Of a stretch of DNA of 64,000 nt, positions 8,316 to 17,254 are shown piece by piece; position 1 is the stretch's first letter, and every line of letters begins with the position of its first letter. This DNA comes from JBAWAP01 sp049589355. GTDB lineage: Bacteria; Chloroflexota; Anaerolineae; VGOG01. The stretch is from positions 30,261 through 94,260 of the forward strand of contig JBAWAP010000323.1 of NCBI GenBank assembly GCA_049589355.1. The letters are read 5' to 3'. A model generated the notes under the pieces. That model did no database searches. It saw only the letters and a list, made by a program, of their open reading frames with translations, and was not told the DNA's origin. A program made the translations under genes and the position numbers.

Positions 8316-8342
8316 CTCGTTGCTCGTTGACTCATCAACTTA
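8281..8342. repeat. Heptamer array with inverted halves (AACGAGT type)
   Basis: Left half AACGAGTAACGAGTAACGAG is followed after 13 bases by the complementary right half (ACTCGTTGCTCGTTGACTC). It ends three bases before the cca start codon and covers the stop of the DUF5678 gene. Confidence 0.85.
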
Positions 8343-8345
8343 CCA

Positions 8346-9845
8346 ATGATCGAACTCATCCCTAGGGGGTCAATTGTAGAACAAGTCTGCGTCTTCTTGC
8401 GGGAGCGCTCCGTCAAAGCTTATCTGGTAGGCGGCTGTGTGCGGGATTGGCTGCTGGGGTGCTCCAGCCATGACATAGATTTCGCTGTGGCGGGCGATGC
8501 CGTAGAGCTGGCTCGCCGGGTGGCTGATCGAGAGGGTGGCGCTTTCGTGCTTTTGGACCAAGAACGCTGCACGGCTAGAGTGGTGACCAGAGGGGAAGAC
8601 GGCCAGCGCCTCTTCATTGACTTTGCCCGGCTGCAAGGGGATGACATCATCACCGACCTCTCCAAACGGGATTTCACCGTTAATGCCATTGCTGTTGCTG
8701 TGGAGGCAGACACAGGGTCTCGCATCATAGACCCTTACAGTGGGCAACGCGACCTGCAGCTTGGCCTGGTACGAGCTGTCTCCGAGATGGCTTTTCTCGA
8801 TGATCCCTTGCGCACCCTGCGAGCAGTGCGCCTGGCCGCCGAGATGGAGGCCAGCATCGAGCAGGGGACCGTGAGGCTGCTCCGTCAAGCCGTTCCTTTG
8901 ATAGCCAACGTCTCTGCCGAAAGAGTGCGCGACGAGCTGAGCAAGATCCTGGCCTTACCAGGGGCACCACAGAATTTGCGCTATCTGGACGAGTTTGGCC
9001 TGCTAGTTGTCATAATACCTGAGCTGGAAACGCTGAAGGGGGTAGAGCAATCGGCCCCTCACTACCTGGACGTCTTTGAACATTCGCTGGAGACGGTGAG
9101 ATGGCTGGAGCAGGTAGTTGATGTTGTGGAGGGATACGATGGAGAAGAGGTGGCGGATGGTGCACTGTCCCTGATTCCTCTTCTTTTGTCTCCTTTCTCC
9201 TTTCAGCTTAGCGCTCATCTGTCACAGCTCATCTCTGGTGACCGCACTCGCCTGACGGTGCTGAAGTTGATGGCCTTGCTGCACGATTTGGGCAAGCCTG
9301 CCACCAAAAGCGTTGATGATGAAGGGGTTATACATTTCTACGGCCATGAGGGGGAAGGGGTAGGGGTGGTGGGGGCCATTCTCAGGCGCCTGCGCTTCGG
9401 TGGGAACGAGGTGGCCCTTGCCAAAACCATCGTGGCCAACCACATGCGCCCCTCCCTTTTGGCCGACCAGGAGGTGGTCACCAAGCGCGCCGTTTACCGT
9501 TTCTTCCGCGACACGGGAGATGCCGGCGTGGACACCTTGCTTTTCTATTTAGCCGATCACCTGGCGACCTGGGGGCCCAATCTCAGGATGGCTCGCTGGC
9601 AGAGGCGGGTGGAGTTCGTGGCCTCGATGCTGGCCGATTATTATGAGCGTCACCATAAGGTCATCTCCCCACCCAAGCTGATCAGCGGCCACGACCTCAT
9701 GGAGGAGTTTGGCCTGCAGGAGGGGCCCCGCATTGGCGAGCTTCTGGAGGCGGTGCGGGAGGCTCAGGTGGAGGGGGAGGTGAGGACGAGGGAGGAGGCG
9801 CTGGCGCTGGTGAAAGAGCTGCTGACTCAAGGGGGACTTGCTTGA
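8346..9845 (+). CDS. cca: CCA-adding tRNA nucleotidyltransferase with HD domain
   Basis: A 499-aa class II nucleotidyltransferase that builds or repairs the 3' CCA of tRNA. GGCVRDWLLG (residues 28-37) and DIDFAV hold the G and catalytic DxD motifs; DLSKRDFTVNAIA and DPLRTLRAVRLAAE follow. An HD phosphohydrolase domain is present (LMALLHDLGKPATK near residue 310). Chloroflexota may split A-adding and CC-adding activities, so poly(A)-polymerase or A-adding specificity cannot be excluded. Its last 19 bases overlap the convergent minus-strand gene. Confidence 0.92.
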   Translation: MIELIPRGSIVEQVCVFLRERSVKAYLVGGCVRDWLLGCSSHDIDFAVAGDAVELARRVADREGGAFVLLDQERCTARVVTRGEDGQRLFIDFARLQGDDIITDLSKRDFTVNAIAVAVEADTGSRIIDPYSGQRDLQLGLVRAVSEMAFLDDPLRTLRAVRLAAEMEASIEQGTVRLLRQAVPLIANVSAERVRDELSKILALPGAPQNLRYLDEFGLLVVIIPELETLKGVEQSAPHYLDVFEHSLETVRWLEQVVDVVEGYDGEEVADGALSLIPLLLSPFSFQLSAHLSQLISGDRTRLTVLKLMALLHDLGKPATKSVDDEGVIHFYGHEGEGVGVVGAILRRLRFGGNEVALAKTIVANHMRPSLLADQEVVTKRAVYRFFRDTGDAGVDTLLFYLADHLATWGPNLRMARWQRRVEFVASMLADYYERHHKVISPPKLISGHDLMEEFGLQEGPRIGELLEAVREAQVEGEVRTREEALALVKELLTQGGLA

Positions 9846-10192
9846 TCCCACATCCCGGTGATGGTGCGAGCTAGCCGCTCCCCGATAAGACCGGTTGTTC
9901 CGAAGGCCAAAGGGAACCAAAGAGGAACGCCAAGGAAAGTGGGATTGGCATAGTACCAGACGCCAAAGTGCACGAACACTGCCTCCGCTAGCGAGCCCAG
10001 CACGGCGATGACCAGGAAGAAGCTCAGATCGAGTCGGTCGTGCCAAAGAGCCAGCGCTGCCAGGCACTCCACCAGCACGACCACGAACAGAAGCAGGTTA
10101 TTCCTCCACAGCAGCGATACTGAAGCTACGAGCAGAGAGAAGGTCGCGAGTTCCCTTACAAGCTCGGTCCATAGTTGTTTCGAATGCTTCAT
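9827..10192 (-). CDS. Small integral membrane protein of unknown function
   Basis: About 121 aa with four hydrophobic segments (ATFSLLVASVSLLW, LLLFVVVLVECLAALAL, FFLVIAVLGSLAEAVFV and FLGVPLWFPLAFGTTGLIG). The conserved-looking YANPTFLGVPLWFPLAFG resembles uncharacterised bacterial membrane families; I do not recognise a function. The start at 10192 has GGAGCACCGAGG upstream. It converges on and overlaps cca by 19 bases. Confidence 0.7.
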   Translation of the reverse strand: MKHSKQLWTELVRELATFSLLVASVSLLWRNNLLLFVVVLVECLAALALWHDRLDLSFFLVIAVLGSLAEAVFVHFGVWYYANPTFLGVPLWFPLAFGTTGLIGERLARTITGMWDQASPP

Positions 10193-10252
10193 GCCTCGGT
10201 GCTCCGTACAATTGATCGCTCTGGTCACTTCGCTGGAGTTTGGATAAAGCTG

Positions 10253-10351
10253 AGAAACCAGGTTTTTCTGCTACATTGTGCTTTCCAGGGCATTGGAGCT
10301 GCTTGCCACTGGTACGTGTTGGATACAAAAAGGTTGTAAAAACCTGGTTTC
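10253..10351. repeat. Inverted repeat with GAAACCAGGTTTTT arms
   Basis: A 14-bp arm at 10253-10266 is perfectly complementary to 10338-10351, and weaker complementarity extends outward (CACTTC...GAGTTTG on both sides). The roughly 100-bp element fills most of the gap between the membrane protein and ubiA-like genes. No ORF lies inside. Confidence 0.8.
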
Positions 10352-10428
10352 TGACCACTTCTCTGAGTTTGTCCAAAGGCCAGGCCTTGAAACCGCGATT
10401 ATTTTACCAGAAAAGACAGGAGTAGGCA

Positions 10429-11361
10429 ATGCCGAGCAAAACGCCCACGATAAGTGAGAAGCTGTCTGCCTGGGTGGCTCTTTCCCGGCTGCCTTTCCAC
10501 TCTGTGGGGGTGCTGCCGTTCATCCTGGGTGGGGTGCTGGCCTGGCGGCTAGGAGGGGCTTTCCGTTGGGATGTCTTCGCCTGGGGCACGCTGGGCGTGG
10601 TGCTCGTTATGCTGGCCACCTACTACGCCGGGGAATACTGGGACTACGCCGAGGATTCCCTCTCCGCTCGTTTGACTCCCAGCCGCTTCGCTGGGGGCTC
10701 CCGAGTGTTGCAGCGCGGTCTTTTGCCGCGCCGCGCCCCGCTGTGGGCCTCGCTAGTCAGCCTGCTGTTGGCCATCGGAGTGGCGTTGACTCTGCAGTTA
10801 GGCTATCGGACAGGGCCGTGGACCATCCCCTTCGCCGCCCTGGGCCTGCTGGCTGGATTCTTTTACTCCACGCGGCCAGTGCGTTGGGTGAGCACGGGTT
10901 GGGGCGAGTTGTGGATCGCTTTCTGCTACGGCTGGCTGCCGGTGGCGGTGGGCTGTTACTTGCAGGTGGGAGAGATAGCGCAGCTTGTTCACTGGCTGGC
11001 GATCCCCATCGGTCTCACCATCTTCAACGTGATCTTGCTCAACGAATTCCCCGATTACCCAGCCGACTTGGAGGCAGGGAAGGCCAACCTGATGGTGCGA
11101 TGGGGACGAGAGCGAGCCTCCCGCCTCTATGGCCTCATCAGCCTGGGGAGCTGGGTGGCAGTGCTGCTCTCCCTGGGTCACGGCGTGCCCACGCGGGCTC
11201 TGTGGTTCTATCTGCCCATCCTGACCCTCTCGCTGATCCTGGTCGTGCTTGTGCTAGGCGGGCGCTGGCGGGATCGGACCACCCTGGAGAAGCTCTGTGG
11301 CGCCAACCTGATGGTGAACCTGGGCACCACGGCGGCCTACATCTTTGCCTTTGTGGGTTGA
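10429..11361 (+). CDS. UbiA-family prenyltransferase (MenA-like)
   Basis: A 310-aa integral membrane enzyme that transfers a polyprenyl chain to an aromatic or ring acceptor. The first acidic motif is represented by EYWDYAED (near residue 70), and the second is NEFPDYPADLEAGK (near 206), followed by NLMVRWGRERASRLY. About eight membrane segments fit the family. Next to a polyprenyl diphosphate synthase it most likely makes a prenylated quinone such as menaquinone, but no menB/C/D/E genes are near. It is followed by a radical SAM gene in the same direction. Confidence 0.88.
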   Translation: MPSKTPTISEKLSAWVALSRLPFHSVGVLPFILGGVLAWRLGGAFRWDVFAWGTLGVVLVMLATYYAGEYWDYAEDSLSARLTPSRFAGGSRVLQRGLLPRRAPLWASLVSLLLAIGVALTLQLGYRTGPWTIPFAALGLLAGFFYSTRPVRWVSTGWGELWIAFCYGWLPVAVGCYLQVGEIAQLVHWLAIPIGLTIFNVILLNEFPDYPADLEAGKANLMVRWGRERASRLYGLISLGSWVAVLLSLGHGVPTRALWFYLPILTLSLILVVLVLGGRWRDRTTLEKLCGANLMVNLGTTAAYIFAFVG

Positions 11362-11420
11362 GCATACGGACATTGAGCACAGGTGCTCGGCACTTTAGTG
11401 CTACCTCACGGATTGATCGT

Positions 11421-12713
11421 ATGGGCGAGTGGTTGCAGGAGTGGGGAAAAAGACCAAAGCGCAAGGTGCGTACCTATTGGTGGCCACCGAGTCTGTTCCT
11501 CCGACAACTGGGGAGTGCACTGTACGTGGGTGCGCTGGCGCACTGGAGGGAGTTGCCGCGCTGGATTGTCACCTACGGCTTCAAGTGTCTCCCCGGGACT
11601 GCCGGGTCGTGGGGACAGGGTTGCATCGGCTTTCCGGCCCACCCGGTCTGGGAGATGACGACGGCCTGCAACCTGCACTGCATCCACTGCCACGCCTCCG
11701 GCGGCAAGCCCGCAGCCGACGAACTGACCACCGAGGAGGCCAAGCGCCTGTTCGATCAACTGGCCGAGGTGAGCGAGTTTCGCATGGTGGCTTTCACCGG
11801 CGGCGAGCCGCTGGTGCGCGGCGACCTCTTCGAGCTGTTGGCCTACACCCAGGCCCTGGGCTTCACCAATACCCTGGCCACTAACGCCACCCTCATTGAC
11901 GATGAGGTGGCCCGTGACCTGCGCCGCTACGGCGTGGCGATCGGTGCCGTGAGCCTGGACGGCTTCGATGCCGCCACCCACGACTTTGTGCGTGGTCAGC
12001 TTGGTACCTTTGAAGATACCCTGCGGGGGATACGCGCCCTGCGCCGGGCCGGCATCCCGCTGCACATCAACATCACGGCCATGGAATACAACATGGATCA
12101 GTTGGAGCCGCTAATGGACCTCGTGGATGAACTGGGGACGGCAATCCTCATCATGTACCAACTGGTGCCGGTGGGGCGAGGGCGGGGCATCGGGGAAGCA
12201 GCTCTGGACCTGAGCGCCAACGAGCGACTGATCCGCTTCATGGCCCAGGCCCAGAGCGTCATCCGGGCCGTCATGGAGCCAGTGGCGGGCCCCCAGTATT
12301 GGCCCTTCTTGCTGCAACGGGCTGGCATCAAAAGCGGCCCGCTCCTGCGTCTGGCAGAGACGGTCTTTCACGGGTGTTCGGCGGGCCGGGGCTTCGTCTA
12401 CATCAAGCCCAACGGCGAGGTCTGGCCCTGCCCTTTCATCGAGGTGAGCTGCGGCAACGTGCGCGAAACACCGTTCGCCGAAATCTGGGCCACTGCTCCC
12501 ATCTTCGAGGATTTGCGAAAGCGGGAGCAACGCCTGAAAGGACGCTGCGGCAAGTGCGAGTATAGGCGGCTCTGCGGCGGCTGTCGGGGGCGGACCCTGG
12601 TCACCACCGGCGACTATCTGGCTGAGGATCCCTCTTGCTTTATCCATCGCCCTGACGATCAGACCTCAGAGGTTTCGCAAACCTCGGAGGTCTCCGAACA
12701 GGAAATCCAATGA
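11421..12713 (+). CDS. Radical SAM/SPASM protein (NirJ/AhbC/PqqE-like)
   Basis: A 430-aa protein. The SAM-binding [4Fe-4S] motif CNLHCIHC is near residue 83, preceded by PVWEMTTA; FTGGEPLVRGDLFEL follows. The C-terminal SPASM region binds auxiliary clusters (CSAGRGFVYI near 319, then CGKCEYRRLCGGCRG near 375). Such enzymes modify peptides or haem side chains. Setting between ubiA-like and polyprenyl synthase genes suggests a prenylated cofactor or quinone role (inference). The start at 11421 is chosen because the longer open frame upstream only shadows ubiA. The tail TSEVSQTSEVSEQEIQ is encoded by a palindrome. The stop overlaps the next start (ATGA). Confidence 0.85.
   Translation: MGEWLQEWGKRPKRKVRTYWWPPSLFLRQLGSALYVGALAHWRELPRWIVTYGFKCLPGTAGSWGQGCIGFPAHPVWEMTTACNLHCIHCHASGGKPAADELTTEEAKRLFDQLAEVSEFRMVAFTGGEPLVRGDLFELLAYTQALGFTNTLATNATLIDDEVARDLRRYGVAIGAVSLDGFDAATHDFVRGQLGTFEDTLRGIRALRRAGIPLHINITAMEYNMDQLEPLMDLVDELGTAILIMYQLVPVGRGRGIGEAALDLSANERLIRFMAQAQSVIRAVMEPVAGPQYWPFLLQRAGIKSGPLLRLAETVFHGCSAGRGFVYIKPNGEVWPCPFIEVSCGNVRETPFAEIWATAPIFEDLRKREQRLKGRCGKCEYRRLCGGCRGRTLVTTGDYLAEDPSCFIHRPDDQTSEVSQTSEVSEQEIQ
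12661..12693. repeat. Palindrome (AGACCTC...GAGGTCT) coding the radical SAM C-terminus
   Basis: Two 15-bp arms (AGACCTCAGAGGTTT and its near complement) around CGC are translated as TSEVSQTSEVS. It is related to the terminator palindrome at 19160. Confidence 0.85.
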
Positions 12714-13681
12714 TTACCTCTGTGCAGCTCATCCCCTTACTGGAACCCATCCGCCCACAACTGGAGCGGGTGGAGTGCCTGTTGCATGAAACACTGACGA
12801 AGGTCGAGGAGCCGATCAGTTCAAGGCTACGCCACTCGCTGGATGGCGGCAAACGTCTGCGGCCAGCGCTGGTGATCCTCACCGGGCAGATTTTCGCCTC
12901 TTCTACCAAGCCTTTCTACAACCTGGCGGCGGCAGTTGATATGCTACACACCGCCACGCTGATACACGATGACTTGCTGGATGAGGCCCCCTTGCGACGG
13001 GGTCGTGAGACACTGCACACGATATGGCCGGCAGGGGCGACCGTGCTGGCCGGCGACTACCTCCTGGGCCAGGCCATATCGCTGATAGCAGAGCTGGAGC
13101 ATCCTCGTGTCTTCAAGGTCTTGGGCGAAACTCTCTGCACCTTGTGCACCGGAGAGATAAGGCGGATGGTGGTCGCCGGGGGAGAACGTAGCCGCGAGGG
13201 ATATTACCGTAGCATCGAGGCCAAGACTGCCTCGCTGTTCGCCGCCTCAACGGAGATGGCAGGCGTCCTCGCCGGGGCAGAGGAGCGGCAGATCGCGGTT
13301 CTGCGTCGTTTCGGTCGAGAGTTGGGGATGGCCTTTCAGGTCGTGGACGATGTGCTGGACTTCATCGGCGACGAGGCGCAGTTGGGTAAGCCGGCTGGCA
13401 GCGATTTCCGCCAGGGCCTGATGACATTGCCCATCCTCTACTATCTGGAGATGACAGAGGACGATGGCCCTGTCCACGCTGTGCTAGCTGGCCAGCGGGA
13501 CGAGGAGCACGTGCGAGCGGCGATAGAGGCCGTTCGCTCTTCGGGAGCCATTGAGGCTTCGCTGGCGGAGGCACGAGCCCACGCCAGGCGAAGCCAGGAG
13601 GCACTGATGACCTTGCCCGACAACGCCTCGCGCCATACGCTGTGTTCTCTGGCCGAATATGTGGTGGAGCGAAGGTGGTGA
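12710..13681 (+). CDS. Polyprenyl diphosphate synthase
   Basis: A 323-aa trans-isoprenyl diphosphate synthase that condenses isopentenyl diphosphate onto an allylic primer. The first Asp-rich motif is HDDLLDEAPLRRGR (near residue 84), the second VVDDVLDFIGDEAQLGK (near 211), with GGKRLRPALV near 45. Chain length cannot be read with certainty, but its place beside the UbiA-like gene points to the quinone side chain (heptaprenyl/octaprenyl class). The ATG overlaps the previous stop, so coupling is likely. Confidence 0.93.
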   Translation: MITSVQLIPLLEPIRPQLERVECLLHETLTKVEEPISSRLRHSLDGGKRLRPALVILTGQIFASSTKPFYNLAAAVDMLHTATLIHDDLLDEAPLRRGRETLHTIWPAGATVLAGDYLLGQAISLIAELEHPRVFKVLGETLCTLCTGEIRRMVVAGGERSREGYYRSIEAKTASLFAASTEMAGVLAGAEERQIAVLRRFGRELGMAFQVVDDVLDFIGDEAQLGKPAGSDFRQGLMTLPILYYLEMTEDDGPVHAVLAGQRDEEHVRAAIEAVRSSGAIEASLAEARAHARRSQEALMTLPDNASRHTLCSLAEYVVERRW

Positions 13682-13702
13682 GAAACGAGGAATTTGCCCA
13701 TT

Positions 13703-13731
13703 TTGACCTAAATTCAGTGCTGGGTTATAAT
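13703..13731 (+). promoter_or_regulatory. Strong sigma-70-type promoter with a very short leader
   Basis: TTGACC and TATAAT are separated by 17 bases. Initiation is expected near 13738, only about 8 bases before the ATG at 13746, so the phosphatase mRNA may be nearly leaderless. Confidence 0.85.
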
Positions 13732-13745
13732 ACACCAGGACATTC

Positions 13746-14468
13746 ATGGAGATACAAGCGGCTGTCGCCAAAGTGCACAAATACGCCACCAGCGAAAGTG
13801 GCGATACCTTAGAAATGATCGAGCGGCCCCACGGTGGGCTCTCTCTGGTGCTGGCCGACGGGCAACGCTCGGGCAAGGCAGCCAAGACTATTAGCAACTT
13901 GGTGGCCCGCAAGGCTATCTCGCTCTTGGCCGAGGGGGTTCGGGATGGCGCGGCAGCCCGGGCAGCCCACGATTATCTCTATGCTAATCGTGGAGGCAGG
14001 GTCTCGGCTACTCTGAACATCGTCTCGGTGGATTTGGTCACCCAAACCGTGGTCATCTCACGGAATAGCCACTGCCCAGTCATCGTCGCTGACCATCACG
14101 GGGTGCGGACCTTGGATGCGCCCAGCCAGCCGGTAGGCATCTACCCCGGGACCAAACCGGTCATCACCGAGCTGCCCATTGTCCCTCACACCTGGCTAGT
14201 CGTTTTCACCGACGGGGCGCTGGTTGCCGGGCAGCGCTATGGGGAGCGGCTGGATATGGTTCAGCTTGTCTCCGACTTCTTGGCTGGCGGGAAAAGGGAT
14301 GCCCAGGCTATGGCCGACGCTATCCTGGAACGGGCTGTAGAGCTGGATCGGGGACGGCCATCGGATGACATAAGCGTTCTGGTGATGGCTATTCTGCCCA
14401 GGGTACAAGAGGACAATGTGCGGCGGATGACGGTTAGCTTCCCAATTGACAAATGGGACAAAAAGTGA
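13746..14468 (+). CDS. SpoIIE-type PP2C serine phosphatase
   Basis: A 240-aa stand-alone phosphatase domain. Metal-binding motifs are seen as VLADGQRSGKAAKTISN (near residue 35), FTDGALVAGQRYG (near 157) and the C-terminal RPSDDISVLVMA (near 208). Relatives dephosphorylate anti-sigma-factor antagonists or other Ser/Thr phosphoproteins. No kinase partner is adjacent. It has its own promoter and almost no leader, and no Shine-Dalgarno sequence is visible. The last part of the gene holds the promoter of the next one. Confidence 0.85.
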   Translation: MEIQAAVAKVHKYATSESGDTLEMIERPHGGLSLVLADGQRSGKAAKTISNLVARKAISLLAEGVRDGAAARAAHDYLYANRGGRVSATLNIVSVDLVTQTVVISRNSHCPVIVADHHGVRTLDAPSQPVGIYPGTKPVITELPIVPHTWLVVFTDGALVAGQRYGERLDMVQLVSDFLAGGKRDAQAMADAILERAVELDRGRPSDDISVLVMAILPRVQEDNVRRMTVSFPIDKWDKK

Positions 14469-14474
14469 CATAAT
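14446..14474 (+). promoter_or_regulatory. Promoter inside the 3' end of the phosphatase gene
   Basis: TTGACA and CATAAT are separated by 17 bases; the expected start is near 14481, about 38 bases before the next ATG. AAAGAGAG precedes that ATG. Confidence 0.75.
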
Positions 14475-14518
14475 AGGCTTACTACGCGGGCAGGGTGATG
14501 CCCTGAAAAGAGAGAAAC

Positions 14519-17194
14519 ATGGGATTAGAAAGAGAAGCTGTGCTGAAGCGGATTGTGGAAGGGGGCGGTCCGGAGGGCCTTGATCTATCGGGCCAGGACC
14601 TGGCGGGGATTGACCTCAGCGGGTTTGATCTTCATGGCGTTATCTTGGCCAGGGCCGATCTTCGGAAAGCCGATTTGAGGGGGGCGAATCTGCGGGGAGC
14701 AGACCTCTCTCGGGCTATCTTGCAGGGGGCTGATCTGCGCTGGGCCGACCTTTCCCAGGCTAACCTGTGCTGGGCAGATATGGAGAATGCGAACCTGCGA
14801 GGAGCGGACCTCGATGGCGCCGATATGGAGGGCACTGAAGTCGCCGGGTATCTTACGGAAAAGGAGTTAGCAAGAGGCGGTAGAGGAGAGGAGCCCCCTC
14901 CCGCTTCTCCCCGGCGGCAGTCGGGAGCATTGACCACGCTGGCTATCCTGATATTTGCTCTGGCTGTGGCAGACCTGCTTTGTGTTTGGGGATGGCTCTA
15001 CAAAGCCTCTTACTTCGATGAGTTCGGCCTCCCTTGGAGCCTCGGTCTCAACCTGCTATCCCTGGATTACCTCCTTCGAGGCGGACAGGTCCTCGGGATT
15101 AGCTTGGGATTCCTCCTGACGCTGCTCGTGCTCTTTTTCTACGTACTTTTGATGGTGAGCGTCATCGCGTTCATATTTTCCGTGTTCGCCTATCTAGGCG
15201 ACCGTATCCTCCCTCGGGTAGAGGCTTCTTCGATTCGCCGAAGTGTCATGGTAATACTGCTTCTGGCCTGTCTGGTCAGTTGGGCACTGATCTTGCCCCG
15301 CCTCATCCCCCTTGGCGGCTGGCTAATCAAGGAGGGAATCTCAGCGAAGGAAGGCTTTCAGGTTTTTCGAGGGTTCCTCGTTACCTCCTCTATCGTCAAG
15401 AAAACACTCTTTCTCGCTTTCTTAGCGGTCTGTCTGATTCCTTTATGGATTCTCTACCGGCTTTTCTGCCAGGGGCTGCAGAGGGCAAGGTCCCCGTTTC
15501 TGTGGTTGGGGAATGCCTTGACTTTCCTGAAGAGGGCTCGCCTTTTTGACCAATTTCGCCCCTTGACACCCTGGGAACGGCGTTTGGGCTTGCTGGCAGT
15601 GGCGGTCATTGTCATCGCCATTCCTACCTTTCTGACTCAGGCTGGGAGGCTGCGTGCCCAGGAGGACATGTGCGACGGAGGCTCGCTTCCCCTGGTCAGC
15701 TTCTACGAGAAAGGGTTGTTGGAAACGTCCTCGCTACAGACGGAGGAAACAGAAGGGCAGTTTTGCTTGCGGCTTCTGCTGTTTAGAGACGGCAATTACT
15801 ACGTGTTCTATCCATACCAGACCCACGAGGTCGAGGAGAGGTGGCAGCCCAGCTTGTACGAGATCTCCGCTGAGCAGGTGGATTTCATCAAACTGAAGGA
15901 GCGCACGGATTGTTTGACGTGTCGTGATGATGTCTTTCCCGCAGAGGAGCCAACTCTGATCATCTCGGCTGTGCCTACCAGTACTGCAACGCCGACCGAG
16001 GTGCCGACCGAGACGCCGACCGAGACGCCTACCGCCACGGCCACGCCTGGGACACCCACTGCCACGAGCACGTCAGTGGCACCCACTGCCACATTCACGC
16101 CGGAGGTGCCTACTGCCACAGATACACCCATGCCGCCTACTCCAACAAATACGCCTGTGCCACCTACAGACACGCCGCAACCGACTCCAACGCCTATCCC
16201 ACCGACGGCGACGAACACGCCGCCCGTAGGTCCTACGCCACTGGAGCCGGGGTGCAGGGACAAGTATGAGCCTGACGACATCGTGGGGCAGCAAAAGCTT
16301 ATAGCCTTGGGCGAGACTCAGACCCGCAGCTTCTGCCCTGAGAACGATTTCGACCTGGTAGAATTCCCGGTCAAAAAGGATCGGTGGTACCACGTCTATA
16401 CCCACGATTTGGCCATGGGCGTGGATACGATGATCTCTGTCGGGTTGGTGCCGAAAATCGCTCGCTATTGTGATCCCTCCAATTGTGCCAACGACGATAT
16501 CGCGCCAGGGAACCTGGCCTCGGCCATACTCTTCCAGGCTGACGTTGATGGCACTGCTTTGGTGTCCATTGACAATCGCTACCAACATGGACCTGACAAG
16601 ACATACCAGATCACCGTTATGGAAATTGTGCCCACGCCCACGACTACGCCAAGCATTACCCTGACGCCGACCCCGACCCCGACCCGCACTCCTACACCTA
16701 CCATCACCGTCACCCCGTCGCTTACTCCGGGCTACGATCTGTATGAACCCAACAACTCCTTCTCGACTGCTTGGCTGATAAACTCCAGTGAAAAGTTCTT
16801 CGCCTATATAGACCCGGGTTCTGATCTGGACTACTTCCGGTTCAACGTCCAGAACGCCGATTACCAGATCACGGTGTGGTTGACGATCCCCGATCCTGGG
16901 AAAATGCTCTATGGTGTTGACCTCTACGACGCCGATTACAGTCGCATGGGTACGAAGGCGAACCAGGCCGGCGAGAGCTCTATCAGCTTCACCCACGATC
17001 CCGCAGCAACGGGTAGGTACTACGTAAGAGTGTACAGCATCCAAAGTCGCTTCGATCCTAGCAAGGCCTATGAGTTGATGGTTGTCTTCGACAAGGCCTC
17101 GACGCCTACTCCTCCACCTACCTCGACGCCGACCAGCACTCCTACTCCAACCAACACGGCTATACCCAGCCCGACACCAACGGTAATAGAGTAG
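14519..17194 (+). CDS. Pentapeptide-repeat membrane protein with Thr/Pro linkers and PPC-like extracellular domains
   Basis: An 891-aa multidomain protein. Residues about 20-110 are A(D/N)LxG pentapeptide repeats (DLRGANLRGADLSRAILQGA), with no signal peptide before them, so this part is cytoplasmic. Five or more membrane segments lie at about 137-375. An exported region follows with a long Thr/Pro linker (about 482-575), a PPC-like beta domain starting YEPDDIVGQQ, a second Thr/Pro linker, a second PPC-like domain starting YEPNNSFSTA (about 740), and a Thr/Pro tail. It may join an internal scaffold to a surface-displayed module. No catalytic motif is recognised. Confidence 0.8.
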   Translation: MGLEREAVLKRIVEGGGPEGLDLSGQDLAGIDLSGFDLHGVILARADLRKADLRGANLRGADLSRAILQGADLRWADLSQANLCWADMENANLRGADLDGADMEGTEVAGYLTEKELARGGRGEEPPPASPRRQSGALTTLAILIFALAVADLLCVWGWLYKASYFDEFGLPWSLGLNLLSLDYLLRGGQVLGISLGFLLTLLVLFFYVLLMVSVIAFIFSVFAYLGDRILPRVEASSIRRSVMVILLLACLVSWALILPRLIPLGGWLIKEGISAKEGFQVFRGFLVTSSIVKKTLFLAFLAVCLIPLWILYRLFCQGLQRARSPFLWLGNALTFLKRARLFDQFRPLTPWERRLGLLAVAVIVIAIPTFLTQAGRLRAQEDMCDGGSLPLVSFYEKGLLETSSLQTEETEGQFCLRLLLFRDGNYYVFYPYQTHEVEERWQPSLYEISAEQVDFIKLKERTDCLTCRDDVFPAEEPTLIISAVPTSTATPTEVPTETPTETPTATATPGTPTATSTSVAPTATFTPEVPTATDTPMPPTPTNTPVPPTDTPQPTPTPIPPTATNTPPVGPTPLEPGCRDKYEPDDIVGQQKLIALGETQTRSFCPENDFDLVEFPVKKDRWYHVYTHDLAMGVDTMISVGLVPKIARYCDPSNCANDDIAPGNLASAILFQADVDGTALVSIDNRYQHGPDKTYQITVMEIVPTPTTTPSITLTPTPTPTRTPTPTITVTPSLTPGYDLYEPNNSFSTAWLINSSEKFFAYIDPGSDLDYFRFNVQNADYQITVWLTIPDPGKMLYGVDLYDADYSRMGTKANQAGESSISFTHDPAATGRYYVRVYSIQSRFDPSKAYELMVVFDKASTPTPPPTSTPTSTPTPTNTAIPSPTPTVIE

Positions 17195-17254
17195 ATTGCC
17201 TTGCTGAGAGTTTTCGGCTCAAAGGACAGAAAGCAGAGAGGGGGAGCTAAGAAA

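Noticed and set aside
8281..8342. Heptamer arrays considered as CRISPR or iterons of an origin
   Set aside because: Units are 7-8 bp without spacers, arrays are inverted in halves, and they lie at many places including in coding genes; no dnaA or rep gene is near.
10566..11420. N-terminal extension of the radical SAM frame to 715 codons
   Set aside because: The first 285 codons only shadow the UbiA-like gene in another frame; the radical SAM family begins near 11421.
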